Made by a program: the position numbers and the translations under genes. A stretch of 57,797 bases of DNA from an uncultured Lachnospiraceae bacterium. Its GTDB lineage: Bacteria; Bacillota; Clostridia; Lachnospirales; Lachnospiraceae. Below, piece after piece: positions 8,006 through 16,622 of this stretch. Positions within the stretch are counted from its first letter, which is position 1. Each line of letters begins with the position of its first letter. The notes beneath the pieces are model-generated. The model was not told the origin of the DNA. It saw nothing but the letters and a program-made list of their open reading frames with translations, and did not search any database. The DNA is taken from positions 1-57,797 of the forward strand of contig CAJUDM010000010.1 of NCBI GenBank assembly GCA_910584915.1, in the 5' to 3' direction.

Positions 8006-9109
8006 ATGCGTATTATCCGCCAGAAACTTGATCTGACCAGTATTCCATACCCGGTAGAGCAGATTGCGCCGCTTCAAAAAATCTTATTTTTTGATATAGA
8101 AACCACCGGTTTCACCGCGAAACGCTCATCCATCTATCTGATCGGGTGTGCCTTTTTTGACGGCCTTACCTTCCGCCTGACACAGTGGTTTGCGGAGAAA
8201 TACAGTGAGGAGAAAAAGATCATAGAAAGTTTTTTCAATATGGCGAAAAACTATACCCATATTGTTCATTTTAACGGCAATAACTTTGACATTCCCTTTA
8301 TCCAGCAAAAATGCGCCGAATACGGACTTCCCCATACCTTCGACGGTCTGACCGGGATCGATCTGTACAAAAGGATCTCTCCCTACAAGTATTTCCTGAA
8401 AATGCCCAACTGCAAGCAAAAATCAGTGGAACTATTTCTTGGCTTCCAGCGGAAAGATACCTATAACGGCGGCAATCTGATCAACGTTTACCACGATTAT
8501 GTGAGCACCCCTTCCGATCCTGCCTTTAACCTGCTCCTTTTACACAATGCGGACGATATCAGGGGACTGATCAGGATCTTCCCGGTTCTCGCCTACTATG
8601 ATATGTTCAATAAACCGCTCCGCGCAAAAAAAGTACAGGCAAACACCTATACAGATTATTTCGGCATGGAACGGCAGGAGCTTCTGCTGAAAGTGTCTCT
8701 TCCCGCCGCATTGCCGGCACCCGTCCGTTTTCACGCCAGTTCCTGCTATTTTAACGGGGAGGGCAAGTATGCCACCTTTCGGATTCCGATCTACCAGGAG
8801 GAGATGAAATATTTTTACGCGTCCTACAAAGATTACTACTATCTTGCGGATGAAGATATGGCGGTCCACAAATCCGTCTCCTCCTATGTCGACAAGGAGT
8901 ACCGCACGCAGGCGACCGCGGAGACCTGCTATACCAGAAAATATTCTTCCTATCTCCCCGAGTGGGACCTGCTGATCCAGCCTTTCTTCAAGCGGGACTA
9001 CAGGAGTAAGGAAATCTTCTTTGAGCTGACAGACGATATCAAGACCAGCCGCGATACTTTCTCGCGCTACGCGGAGCATATTTTGCAGATGATGGCGGAT
9101 GCATATTGA
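8006..9109 (+). CDS. YprB-like ribonuclease H-fold exonuclease
   Basis: A 367-residue protein with a DnaQ-like 3'-5' exonuclease domain. Motif I FFDIETTGF (about residue 32), motif II HFNGNNFDIPF (about 93) and a late LHNADDIRGLI (HxxxxD, about 180) supply the acidic metal ligands. The rest is a C-terminal extension of about 170 residues typical of the YprB family, rich in Tyr and Phe. Such proteins are thought to process RNA or DNA ends; the substrate is not established. The ATG at 8006 follows GAAAGGAC and a clear promoter; the longer frame from 7799 has neither. It is one of only two plus-strand genes here and has its own terminator. Confidence 0.8.
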   Translation: MRIIRQKLDLTSIPYPVEQIAPLQKILFFDIETTGFTAKRSSIYLIGCAFFDGLTFRLTQWFAEKYSEEKKIIESFFNMAKNYTHIVHFNGNNFDIPFIQQKCAEYGLPHTFDGLTGIDLYKRISPYKYFLKMPNCKQKSVELFLGFQRKDTYNGGNLINVYHDYVSTPSDPAFNLLLLHNADDIRGLIRIFPVLAYYDMFNKPLRAKKVQANTYTDYFGMERQELLLKVSLPAALPAPVRFHASSCYFNGEGKYATFRIPIYQEEMKYFYASYKDYYYLADEDMAVHKSVSSYVDKEYRTQATAETCYTRKYSSYLPEWDLLIQPFFKRDYRSKEIFFELTDDIKTSRDTFSRYAEHILQMMADAY

Positions 9110-9178
9110 ATTTGCCCTGTCCGGATGAGGCCTGCATTATGATCTGAATTATTTTCTGCACTGCAAAGCATATAACTG

Positions 9179-9215
9179 AAACTGCCCGTCTCCTGTCGGA
9201 AACGCGCAGTTTTTT
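9179..9215 (+). terminator. Terminator of the YprB-like gene
   Basis: AAACTGC pairs with GCAGTTT around a loop that itself holds CCG/CGG, and is followed by a run of T. It lies about 70 bases after the stop codon on the plus strand. Confidence 0.6.
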
Positions 9216-9253
9216 ATGTATCGCTCACAAAACGTATTTCATTTCAGTCCACA

Positions 9254-9521
9254 CCATACATAGCTCAGCCGTGAGGAAAATAAAATGCTCAAGGATCCCC
9301 TTAAAAAGCGTCGGCACAATTAACAAATGTGAAATTTAAAGAACCAAATTTCACATGGTTCCTCACGAGTTTAGTGTCCGCTACGCTGTTTCACAGGCTC
9401 TTGAAAAACAGAGCCGGCGAGAGCGTGGCGACGGAGTATTTTATTAAACATAAGGATTGTCCGCGAAGCGGGCTATCCGTTGTTTCCTTATGGCGTCCGG
9501 TACCGTTAACTAAATGACATG
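9254..9521. repeat. Structured dispersed repeat, copy 1 (partner at 44561)
   Basis: Most of the 515-base gap between 9110 and 9624 is this element. It shares blocks such as TAGCTCAGCCGTGAG, CCCCTTAAAAAGCGTCGGCA, ACGAGTTTAGTGTCCG, GAGAGCGTGGCGACGGAG and ACCGTTAACTAAATGACATG with 44561-44735, in the same order. Compared with that copy it has three extra segments, each capable of a hairpin: GTGAAATTT/AAATTTCAC, GGCTC/GAGCC, and ATAAGGA/TCCTTAT with an inner CCGC/GCGG. The shared frame also has distant pairing arms (GAGGAAAATAAAAT against ATTTTATT). No convincing gene is seen in it. Confidence 0.75.
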
Positions 9522-9571
9522 ATGCTGGGGTCAAAACATAGCATTTTCTACGTTTAGACCCCAGCATCATG
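9518..9571. repeat. 15-bp perfect inverted repeat next to repeat copy 1
   Basis: CATGATGCTGGGGTC and its exact complement are separated by 24 bases. The arms are flanked by TGACAT on both sides. No T-run follows on either strand, so it is not a simple terminator. It overlaps the last bases of the dispersed repeat. Confidence 0.6.
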
Positions 9572-9624
9572 ACATTGTCATAAAACGTGTTATTTATTAT
9601 CCGCCTTTCACAGTTTTCCATTTC

Positions 9625-10644
9625 TCAAAAGGTTTCATCCACCCTGATTCCCTTGATGTCCTCCGCCATCAGGTTCATCTTCTTTATCATCTCTTCGATT
9701 TCCCGCTGGTAATCCGCTCTCTGACCGTCAAGCTGTACCATGGATTCCGTCATCTCATCCCCGGAGGGAGGAGCTATTTGGGTTGCCTGCTCAGGATCCG
9801 CTTTCGCTGAATCCGCCATCTCCTCCATCTGTTCTTTCTTTTCCTTGATGGCATCGAGTTTTTCCTGCTCCTGTTCCTTCTCTTCCGCCTTCTCCTCCGC
9901 GTTTTCTTTGACTTCTTCCGACTTTTCATCCATATGGTCTTTGGCTTCATCCACCAGCATACCGATGATCTCCTTGCTGGCTGCCGCCAGAGCCTCCTCT
10001 TCCTCCCTCTGTGCTTTCCTGATAAGATCCTTTTTCAGGCGCGCAAGCCTTGTCCCCCGTATCACTGCATTGTCTGCAATAATGCTCTGCTCCGCTTTCC
10101 TTGCCGCCTCCTCATAGGGTGCCTTCCGCTCTTCCATCGACAGCGCTCTCTTCTGGTAATCCGTATATCCCTGTTTATCTAACTCGGCAACGCGCTCCTT
10201 CTCCTCCCCGGTCAACACTTTGGAGAGATCGCCCTTCTCATACGCTGCCCTCTTCTCAAGAAGTTCCAGATCCTTCTGTTCCGCGGAATCCTCCGCAACA
10301 CCACACTCTTTCCGCCAATCTTCCTTCTCGGCATTGATCCTGCCTATCTCATTCTGCGCCCTCTCAAACTCCTTCTCCTGCAGTTTGATATCCTCTCTGC
10401 ACTCCTGCACGTTTCCGTCCATCTTCAGTTCATTCGCCAGGGCATCCCTTATAATCTTATAAGCCTGCTTTTTCGCCAGCGCTTTCTTCTGCTCAATCGG
10501 GTCAAAATCGCCATTTAACTTCCCGGACGCACCATCCTCTTTTTCCTCTTTCTTCTCCTGCCCGGAGATACTGACCATACCGAATCTTCCCGCCTGCTGC
10601 TCTCTGTTGAGCCCTCCCATGTTGATGCTGATATTTGTACTCAT
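9625..10644 (-). CDS. Long coiled-coil protein, likely SigD-controlled
   Basis: A 339-residue, highly charged, almost wholly helical protein with no signal peptide or membrane segment. The N terminus is MSTNISINMGGLNREQQ; residues about 50-330 are Lys/Glu/Ala-rich heptads (for example KAEQSIIADNAVIRGTRLA and ENAEEKAEEKEQEQEKLDAI). I do not recognise the family. A second gene of the same style (45568-46230) starts in a similar way, I-T-V-N-V-G after the Met. Both have an upstream promoter of sigma-28/SigD type sharing the string CCGATATATATTATA, so both probably belong to the motility regulon. A structural or chaperone role in motility is an inference. GGAAAGGGAAAAGG precedes the start. Confidence 0.6.
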   Translation of the reverse strand: MSTNISINMGGLNREQQAGRFGMVSISGQEKKEEKEDGASGKLNGDFDPIEQKKALAKKQAYKIIRDALANELKMDGNVQECREDIKLQEKEFERAQNEIGRINAEKEDWRKECGVAEDSAEQKDLELLEKRAAYEKGDLSKVLTGEEKERVAELDKQGYTDYQKRALSMEERKAPYEEAARKAEQSIIADNAVIRGTRLARLKKDLIRKAQREEEEALAAASKEIIGMLVDEAKDHMDEKSEEVKENAEEKAEEKEQEQEKLDAIKEKKEQMEEMADSAKADPEQATQIAPPSGDEMTESMVQLDGQRADYQREIEEMIKKMNLMAEDIKGIRVDETF

Positions 10645-10805
10645 GCTATGTACCTTTTCCCTTTCCGTGGTATTATTTCAGACTTTTTTCATTTCATGAG
10701 AAATTGTTTCCTGTCTGAAACCTGAAATCCGTTTCTGTTTCCCTATCCGAAATCCGCCAAATTCATTTTGCACACATTTTGGATAACATCTGTTAATTAT
10801 AATAT

Positions 10806-10831
10806 ATATCGGCTTTTTCCGGCAGAACTTA
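10806..10831 (-). promoter_or_regulatory. SigD (sigma-28)-like promoter of the coiled-coil gene
   Basis: The minus strand reads TAAG, 14 bases, GCCGATAT, close to the flagellar sigma factor pattern TAAA-N15-GCCGATAT. It would give a leader of about 150 bases before the start at 10644. Confidence 0.5.
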
Positions 10832-10868
10832 ATAACATTTTTAATATCACATAAAAATCTCTGCAAAA

Positions 10869-12446
10869 TCACTCCAACAAATATATATCGAAAAAACGCC
10901 CCTTGTTCTGAAGCGAATACCCGCTCACATGCGGATTTGCGGCTGTCAATGCGTCCAGCGTCTCTGCCGGGGCATCCATATATACCAAAAATCCTTTCGA
11001 TTCTGTTAACAGTGGATTTTCAGGCGGCTCTATCATATGGTCATAATCAGAATATATCACATATTCAAACGGCCACACCTGATCAGCTATAAACCAACTG
11101 TAATAACGGGTTTTCCTTGAATATACAACGATCAGAGGATAGTGTTTCGCCGCATAACAGCAGGCATCCTCTTTCCTTTCCGCATTCTCCGGATATAAAA
11201 ACAACACCTTCTTCTGTATATGTCCCGCCAGAAAAGGAGTACATATAAGCAATACAGCCGCTATACAGATGATCCGTCGTCCTCGCTTCCCCAATGTCAG
11301 TTCCACCGCTGCCCTGCATAAAAAATAGACCTGCAGAGGCAAAAACAGGGCAAGAACGGGATAGAAATACCGACAGGAAACATCTCCCAGAAACAACGAT
11401 GTCTTTATCAAAAAACAGACCGTTGCTATACAGGAAATATGCATACTTGCCATACAGTATACCACCATTTTATCCCGTCCCCTTTTGAGACAGCAAAAAA
11501 GAAACGCTGCCGCTGAAAGCAGTAATACAGGCCGCATCATACCTGAGAATACGCTTTCATCCAACACGTTCAGAAACATAGCGCTCAGTTCTTTAAAATT
11601 GGCTCCGATCAGTGAAGAAATTGCGCCCTCTCCCCTGTATCCGTGAAAGATATGTTCCAGGCTGGCAGGATATAGACATACAGCCAGCGCAACACCACAG
11701 CACATACATATTCCATACAGAAACATACGCCCTGTTCCCTTTCTTGTAACCAACGAACTGACACAATAGCACAATGTCAGAAAAAAAGGCACCAACAGGC
11801 AGAAATAGTGTGTCATGAACGCCAAAAAACATAGCAAAGTTCCCAACGCAGTATAAATCGCAAACCGTTTTCTGCCGCATCCCTCATCCCGCACCACTCT
11901 GGCCATGAGAAAGGCATACAGCACCGTCCACATAGCCGACATGGTGTACATCCGCGTCAACATCACATTACTGATCGTAGAAGGTGCCAAAATATATACC
12001 AGCCCTGCCGACAATGCCGCCCAGGCATGATACTTCTGCCCTCCCAAACTGTACAGCATAAAAAGGACAGACCATAATATGACGCAGGAGCAGAGCATAT
12101 TCAAGCTAAGTCCAAACCATTTGTAAAAATGTTCCGGCAGCAAAGACATGACAACATTCAAAACTAAATAGTAGAGCGGAGGATGTACATCTTCCTCCTG
12201 ATTCTGTATCACCTCCAAAAACCGAAATCTTTCTCCGCTCCGCACCGTGAACTGCCTCTGAATCTCATAGCCTGTGCGGACATCAAAAACACTTCTGGGC
12301 TCCAATGCCACTTTTCCTGTGCTGGACCAGTAAGAGTAGTATTCATCTTCGTGAAACCCCTGTTTTCTCGTCCCGTAGATGCCGAGAATAAAGAGATGCG
12401 CCAACACCAAAATAATACAGCATCGGTAAAAAACTTTTTTAGTCAT
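10869..12446 (-). CDS. GT-C fold membrane glycosyltransferase (GT39-like)
   Basis: A 525-residue integral membrane protein with about ten to eleven hydrophobic segments. The first outer loop holds acidic residues in HEDEYYSYW (about residue 35), and HPPLYYLVLN follows about residue 90; both are typical of GT-C family enzymes that use lipid-linked sugars. Acceptor and sugar cannot be predicted. The start was set at the ATG at 12446, six bases after the stop of the previous gene, with AGGAG inside that gene's end; a longer frame to 12659 would overlap it by 200 bases. It forms a pair with the next upstream gene. Confidence 0.7.
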   Translation of the reverse strand: MTKKVFYRCCIILVLAHLFILGIYGTRKQGFHEDEYYSYWSSTGKVALEPRSVFDVRTGYEIQRQFTVRSGERFRFLEVIQNQEEDVHPPLYYLVLNVVMSLLPEHFYKWFGLSLNMLCSCVILWSVLFMLYSLGGQKYHAWAALSAGLVYILAPSTISNVMLTRMYTMSAMWTVLYAFLMARVVRDEGCGRKRFAIYTALGTLLCFLAFMTHYFCLLVPFFLTLCYCVSSLVTRKGTGRMFLYGICMCCGVALAVCLYPASLEHIFHGYRGEGAISSLIGANFKELSAMFLNVLDESVFSGMMRPVLLLSAAAFLFCCLKRGRDKMVVYCMASMHISCIATVCFLIKTSLFLGDVSCRYFYPVLALFLPLQVYFLCRAAVELTLGKRGRRIICIAAVLLICTPFLAGHIQKKVLFLYPENAERKEDACCYAAKHYPLIVVYSRKTRYYSWFIADQVWPFEYVIYSDYDHMIEPPENPLLTESKGFLVYMDAPAETLDALTAANPHVSGYSLQNKGRFFDIYLLE

Positions 12447-12451
12447 AATAT

Positions 12452-14125
12452 TCACGGCTCCTGATTTCCACAAATCCCTATAAAAGCAAGCGGCAGCATC
12501 AAATAGAAAGGCCAGGAATAGCGAAATGATGACATCGGCGAAAGTATCATGATGCCGTATTGTGCGATCAGCGGTAAAAAAAGAGGTAATTCTCTTGCAA
12601 AAAATTTTCGAAATCCCCGCCTTCTCCAGGTCAATGCCAGCGCATAGAGCAAAAACCAAAGTGAAAATCCGGGTACAAAAAACAATCTCAGGACAGGAGT
12701 CTTCCGCCAGAAATCAGAACCACAGACGCTCTGATAATACGTCTTTAAAATTTGTGAATCCCATATACTTTTACGTTCCAAAGGTTCTGCAAACACCTCG
12801 GGAGGATAATTTTCGTACATGACGTATGAGAGTTCATAATAACCGGGATACCAAAAACCCAGAGTATTCGACAAAAAAGCCACTGTATACTCCTTTGTAA
12901 ACTGTTCTCCGGTCTGCAAATAAAATTTCCAAAAAGCGATCGGATCCTCGTTGTAATGATTCGAGTAAAAGCAGCTTTTGGCGAGATCCGCGCAGAAGGG
13001 GGAATACGCGCGGCCGGTCGGCGGCTCCATCCATTCCAGGCTGTCAATATAATATGTCATCCGTTCCGTTTGTTCGTTTGTAAGTTCATCCGCTTTATTG
13101 ATGGCAACGCGCTGCAACTGCTGTATGGGTACGCTCAGCGCCTCCCGCACCTCACTTTGAGCTATACCAAACGCGTTAAAAACAGGTCCCGTATAAATTT
13201 TGTACAGAAAGACCGGTAACAATATTGCTGCTGCAAGGGCAATATATGGTTTGATTTTCTTTATCTGATGGATTATCTGGGGAATCCTCCAGATAAACAA
13301 AACAATAAAACAAAATATATAGATGTGAATACCGTTATTCCTGAAAGCGCACATTAAAAAACTGATAACCGGCAAAATAAATAAATTTTTCTTTCTCTGA
13401 GAATATTCTGACGGATCAGTCACGATTTCTGTAAAATGGCAGGCAAACAACACAAGGAATGCAGCGTGCAGGCTGTCCTTTATCATCGTCACAGACAGGC
13501 ATGCATTCATAAACCAGATCGCTGAGAACAGCGTATTGAGAATGACTACCAAAATGGGAACCTTCTTTTTCCTCAGCAAAAAAACCAAACGGGTGAGTGA
13601 GTAACTCAGGATCACCATTTGCAAAAGTGACAGCAAGCCGATTCCAGACTCATAACTGGAAAAAAGGGCGTCTCCCAATCTCATAAAAACCCGTATGAGC
13701 CACGTATGTAAGACAGGGTGGTGATTATTAATGATCTCGCCGAGAGCGCCTCCGACCTGCGATATCATATCGTAAGATAAAACGCCCGGATATAAGATGA
13801 GAAAGGCAGGTAACCATGACACAAAAATGAAACTCCAGACAAGCGAAAAAAGTTTGCGATCCCCCACCTTTTCAAGATACCTGATAAGATGCCTGGATAT
13901 GCGTCCGCTTTCTGTGAATAAATGCAACTTCGGCATGAAAGAAAAAACAAAAAAATTAACTGCAATACATAATATGAAACACCACACAAAAGAAAAAATC
14001 TGCGACCGGTCAAACTTTATATCCTGCGCCGCTGTCACAGGTCCTGCCACTGTATATACAATGCTGTAAAAAAATGCAAGAAAAACGATTAAAAATATAT
14101 CTGTGATTTTCAGTGATTTTTTCAC
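12452..14125 (-). CDS. Polytopic membrane protein, DUF6020-like
   Basis: A 557-residue protein with about eleven hydrophobic segments. The motif FLILYPGVLSYDMISQVG in the first large outer loop (about residue 115), followed by NNHHPVLHTWLIR, matches my memory of the DUF6020 group, which is distantly related to GT-C glycosyltransferases. VTMIKDSLHAAF is a second conserved-looking stretch. Substrate unknown; a role in decorating surface polymers is inferred from the glycosyltransferase-like gene starting six bases downstream. It is the first gene of the pair. Confidence 0.65.
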   Translation of the reverse strand: MKKSLKITDIFLIVFLAFFYSIVYTVAGPVTAAQDIKFDRSQIFSFVWCFILCIAVNFFVFSFMPKLHLFTESGRISRHLIRYLEKVGDRKLFSLVWSFIFVSWLPAFLILYPGVLSYDMISQVGGALGEIINNHHPVLHTWLIRVFMRLGDALFSSYESGIGLLSLLQMVILSYSLTRLVFLLRKKKVPILVVILNTLFSAIWFMNACLSVTMIKDSLHAAFLVLFACHFTEIVTDPSEYSQRKKNLFILPVISFLMCAFRNNGIHIYIFCFIVLFIWRIPQIIHQIKKIKPYIALAAAILLPVFLYKIYTGPVFNAFGIAQSEVREALSVPIQQLQRVAINKADELTNEQTERMTYYIDSLEWMEPPTGRAYSPFCADLAKSCFYSNHYNEDPIAFWKFYLQTGEQFTKEYTVAFLSNTLGFWYPGYYELSYVMYENYPPEVFAEPLERKSIWDSQILKTYYQSVCGSDFWRKTPVLRLFFVPGFSLWFLLYALALTWRRRGFRKFFARELPLFLPLIAQYGIMILSPMSSFRYSWPFYLMLPLAFIGICGNQEP

Positions 14126-14355
14126 TTCACTAACCCCTCCCTCATACTTTCCTACATTTCCATCCCCATTATACTTAATATATTGAGTATAATCAACATA
14201 TTTTTTCTGTTTGGAGCCGTTTTTCGTAAACTCCCTGCCACTTACTGCTTTTAAATAAAAATACCCTTTTACACAGACAGATATTTCTATTTTCTGTCTG
14301 TGTGAAAGGGTTCAAGCAGGATTTGAACGCAATTTCCTGATCAAGCAGGGAAGAC
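14126..14355 (-). terminator. Gap with an 18-bp hairpin terminator
   Basis: This is the upstream region of the DUF6020-like gene. It holds a long hairpin at 14265-14309: ACACAGACAGA/TCTGTCTGTGT extended by CCCTTT/AAAGGG, followed on the minus strand by TATTTTTATTT. It would stop transcripts arriving from cheR. The rest is AT-rich with no reading frame I can support. Confidence 0.55.
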
Positions 14356-14469
14356 GGACTCTCGCGCCGGAGCACGGCTGCATCAGCAGCCATATTCCTT
14401 TGCGCAGAGTGCGCATCCTCGCGGAGCGTTTTTATTTCATGGGACGCAGTTTCCTATGAAATAAAAAAA
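14356..14469. repeat. Dispersed repeat, copy 1 (partner at 22473)
   Basis: About 114 bases closely similar to 22473-22583. Shared blocks include CGGAGCAC, GCTGCATCAGCAGCCATAT, CCTTTGCGC, GTGCGCATC and TCGCGGAGCGTTTTTAT. It holds the short hairpins GGCTGC/GCAGCC and GCGCA/TGCGC, and a larger one, TTATTTCAT/ATGAAATAA. On the minus strand both copies sit directly after the terminator of the preceding gene. Confidence 0.75.
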
Positions 14470-14490
14470 CTGCCTGCAAAATGCAGGCAG
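14463..14490 (-). terminator. Terminator of cheR
   Basis: A 9-bp stem CTGCCTGCA/TGCAGGCAG with a 3-base loop, followed on the minus strand by seven T. It lies ten bases after the cheR stop. Confidence 0.85.
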
Positions 14491-14499
14491 CCGCAATCT

Positions 14500-15276
14500 T
14501 CAAGGTTTCGTGTAGAAGAAGGAACTCTTTCTGTCGTAGCCGATCTCCTTGTAATTCATGATCTGTTCCGTGCTGCCGATGAACAGCACTCCGCCAGATG
14601 CCAACGACTTAAAGTATTTTGCAAATACTTCGTCCTTCGCTTCCTCTGTAAAATATATCAATACATTTCTGCAGACGATCAGATGATACCCTGTTTCATA
14701 TCTGTCTTTGATCAGATTGTGCTGCTTAAATGTGACCCGTTTCTTGATCTCATCGGAGATACGGTAGGAACTTCCCACCTTCGTGAAGTATTTCGCCTTC
14801 AGATCCTTCGGCACGCCCGCAAGGCTCTTCTCCGCATAAAGTCCGACTTTCGCTTTCTCCAGGATCACCTTATCCAGATCCGTCGCATAGATTCTGATAT
14901 TCGCGAGAGGAATATGTTTTGAGAGTGCCATCACAAGGGAATAAGGCTCGTCACCTGTGGAGCATGCCGCACTCCATATCTTCAGATTCTTACCAAATTT
15001 CCTGATCAGCTCCGGGAATACCTCTTTATCCAAAAACTGCCACTGCAGCGGATCTCTGTAAAACTCGGAAACATTGATTGTCATATAGCCCAGAAATTCA
15101 TCCATCAGATCTTTATCTGTCCTGATGGCGGCAATATAATCCTGGTAGCCTTTATATTTATGCTTGCTGATCAGCGTATCGATACGGCGCTTCATCTGTT
15201 TTTCCTTATAAGCATCCAGATCGATCTTTGTCAGATCGTACATTGCCTTTTTAAAATACTCGTAATCATATACCAT
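14500..15276 (-). CDS. cheR: Chemotaxis protein methyltransferase CheR
   Basis: A 258-residue cytoplasmic enzyme that methylates glutamates on chemoreceptors with S-adenosylmethionine. The N-terminal helical domain (about residues 1-75, DLTKIDLDAYKEKQMKRRID) is followed by VSEFYRD, the SAM-binding stretch WSAACSTGDEPYS (about 100) and CRNVLIYF (about 204). Length is normal for a stand-alone CheR. AGGGGTG precedes the ATG. No other chemotaxis gene is next to it. A terminator follows at once, so it appears to be a single-gene unit. Its presence argues for motility. Confidence 0.95.
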   Translation of the reverse strand: MVYDYEYFKKAMYDLTKIDLDAYKEKQMKRRIDTLISKHKYKGYQDYIAAIRTDKDLMDEFLGYMTINVSEFYRDPLQWQFLDKEVFPELIRKFGKNLKIWSAACSTGDEPYSLVMALSKHIPLANIRIYATDLDKVILEKAKVGLYAEKSLAGVPKDLKAKYFTKVGSSYRISDEIKKRVTFKQHNLIKDRYETGYHLIVCRNVLIYFTEEAKDEVFAKYFKSLASGGVLFIGSTEQIMNYKEIGYDRKSSFFYTKP

Positions 15277-15362
15277 ATAAATTCACCCCTTTTATAATAT
15301 ATTTTAATTTTTTCTGCACATTCCTGTAAATCAAACGGCGAAACGCACCTGAATGCATCATA

Positions 15363-15386
15363 AAAGGCTGTCCATCCAGACAGCCT
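15363..15386 (-). terminator. Terminator after rpsA
   Basis: AGGCTGTC/GACAGCCT, an 8-bp stem with a 6-base loop, followed on the minus strand by TTTTATG. It ends the ispH-rpsA transcript. Confidence 0.7.
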
Positions 15387-15467
15387 CTTCTCATATTGTT
15401 TTTAGCTGAATTTACATATTCTTACGGATTTTGCAAAAACACAAAATCCCGGGCTGTCCTGTCGCGA

Positions 15468-16622
15468 TTATTCTTCGTTTTCATCCGCCTGGCTGGCAAT
15501 CACCGCATCGATATCAACCGATACCACATCTCCCTCCTCCTCCGGAGCAGGCGCCGCCGGTGCCGGTTCAGGAGCTAAAAGCGCCTTGATACTCAGGCTG
15601 ATCTTCTTATCTTCCTCATTGAAATCGACAACCTTCGCTGTCACTTCTTCACCGACCTTCAAAACATCTGACGGTTTCTCAATATGCTCCTTGGAAATCT
15701 GGGATACATGCAACAGGGCATCGATTCCTGTCTCCAGTTCAATAAACGCGCCGAAATCAGTCATCCTTGCCACTCTTCCGGTCACCACATTTCCTGTCGC
15801 ATACTTTTCAGCCGCATCCCTCCAGGGGTTGGAATCCGCAAACTTAAGGCTGAGCGCAATCTTTGTTCCGGAAATCTCTTTGATCAGAACTCTCTGCGTC
15901 TCTCCTACCTTAAATACCTTCTTCGGATTTTCTACCCTGCCCCAGGACATCTCGGAGATATGAAGCAGGCCATCTGCGCCGCCCAGGTCGATAAACGCGC
16001 CGAAATCAGTCACATTCTTCACGACGCCTTCCACGACATCGCCCTCTTTGATCCTCTCGAACAGTTCTTTCTGCCTGATCTCCTTCTCCGCGACCACAAG
16101 CTGCTTTCTGTCGCCGATATACCTTCTTCTTCTGGGATTGTACTCGGTCACAACAAACTGGATCTCCTGCCCCGCATACTTGTTCAGATCCTTCTCATAG
16201 ACATCCGATACCAGGCTCGCCGGTATGAAAATTCTCACCTCGTCCACCACGACGCACAACCCGCCGCTGAGCACTTCCGTCACGACCGCCGTCAGCACTT
16301 CCTTATTATTGAATGCCTCTTCGATCCGCTTATTTCCACGGTCGACCGCCAAGCGCTTATAAGACAGGGTAACCTGTCCTTCTCCGTCATTTACTTTCAA
16401 TACCTTTACTTCCATCGTATCGCCGACTTTCAGCATTGTTGTCATATCCACGCCGGATTCATTGGTATATTCGCTTCTGGTCAGAATGCCGTCCGACTTA
16501 TAGCCAATATTAATAACAGCTTCATCTGGTTTTACATCAATGACTGTGCCTTCGACTACCTCTCCCGTATGTATTGTTTTAAATGATGCATCGATCATCT
16601 GTTCAAAATTCATTTCTGACAT
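15468..16622 (-). CDS. rpsA: Ribosomal protein S1-type RNA-binding protein, four S1 domains
   Basis: A 384-residue protein with four S1 (OB-fold) domains, at about residues 13-85, 100-165, 185-255 and 270-340. The last two carry the classic strings VTDFGAFIDLGGADGLLHIS and MTDFGAFIELETGIDALLHVS. The C-terminal tail is acidic with a Pro/Ala stretch. S1 proteins help mRNA bind the 30S subunit. The start was set at the ATG at 16622, with GAGGAGG nine bases upstream; this lies inside ispH, giving a 20-base overlap and probable translational coupling. The ispH-rpsA link is common in Clostridia. Confidence 0.9.
   Translation of the reverse strand: MSEMNFEQMIDASFKTIHTGEVVEGTVIDVKPDEAVINIGYKSDGILTRSEYTNESGVDMTTMLKVGDTMEVKVLKVNDGEGQVTLSYKRLAVDRGNKRIEEAFNNKEVLTAVVTEVLSGGLCVVVDEVRIFIPASLVSDVYEKDLNKYAGQEIQFVVTEYNPRRRRYIGDRKQLVVAEKEIRQKELFERIKEGDVVEGVVKNVTDFGAFIDLGGADGLLHISEMSWGRVENPKKVFKVGETQRVLIKEISGTKIALSLKFADSNPWRDAAEKYATGNVVTGRVARMTDFGAFIELETGIDALLHVSQISKEHIEKPSDVLKVGEEVTAKVVDFNEEDKKISLSIKALLAPEPAPAAPAPEEEGDVVSVDIDAVIASQADENEE

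Noticed and set aside
9329..9517. A 62-codon plus-strand frame
   Set aside because: It lies wholly within the dispersed repeat and runs through its hairpin insertions.
14308..14335. tRNA-like T-arm word GTTCAAATCC on the minus strand
   Set aside because: The flanking bases do not form a T stem, and no acceptor or anticodon arm can be built around it.
15684..16586. A 300-codon plus-strand frame
   Set aside because: It lies opposite rpsA, whose four S1 domains are unmistakable. The frame is a shadow of biased codon use.
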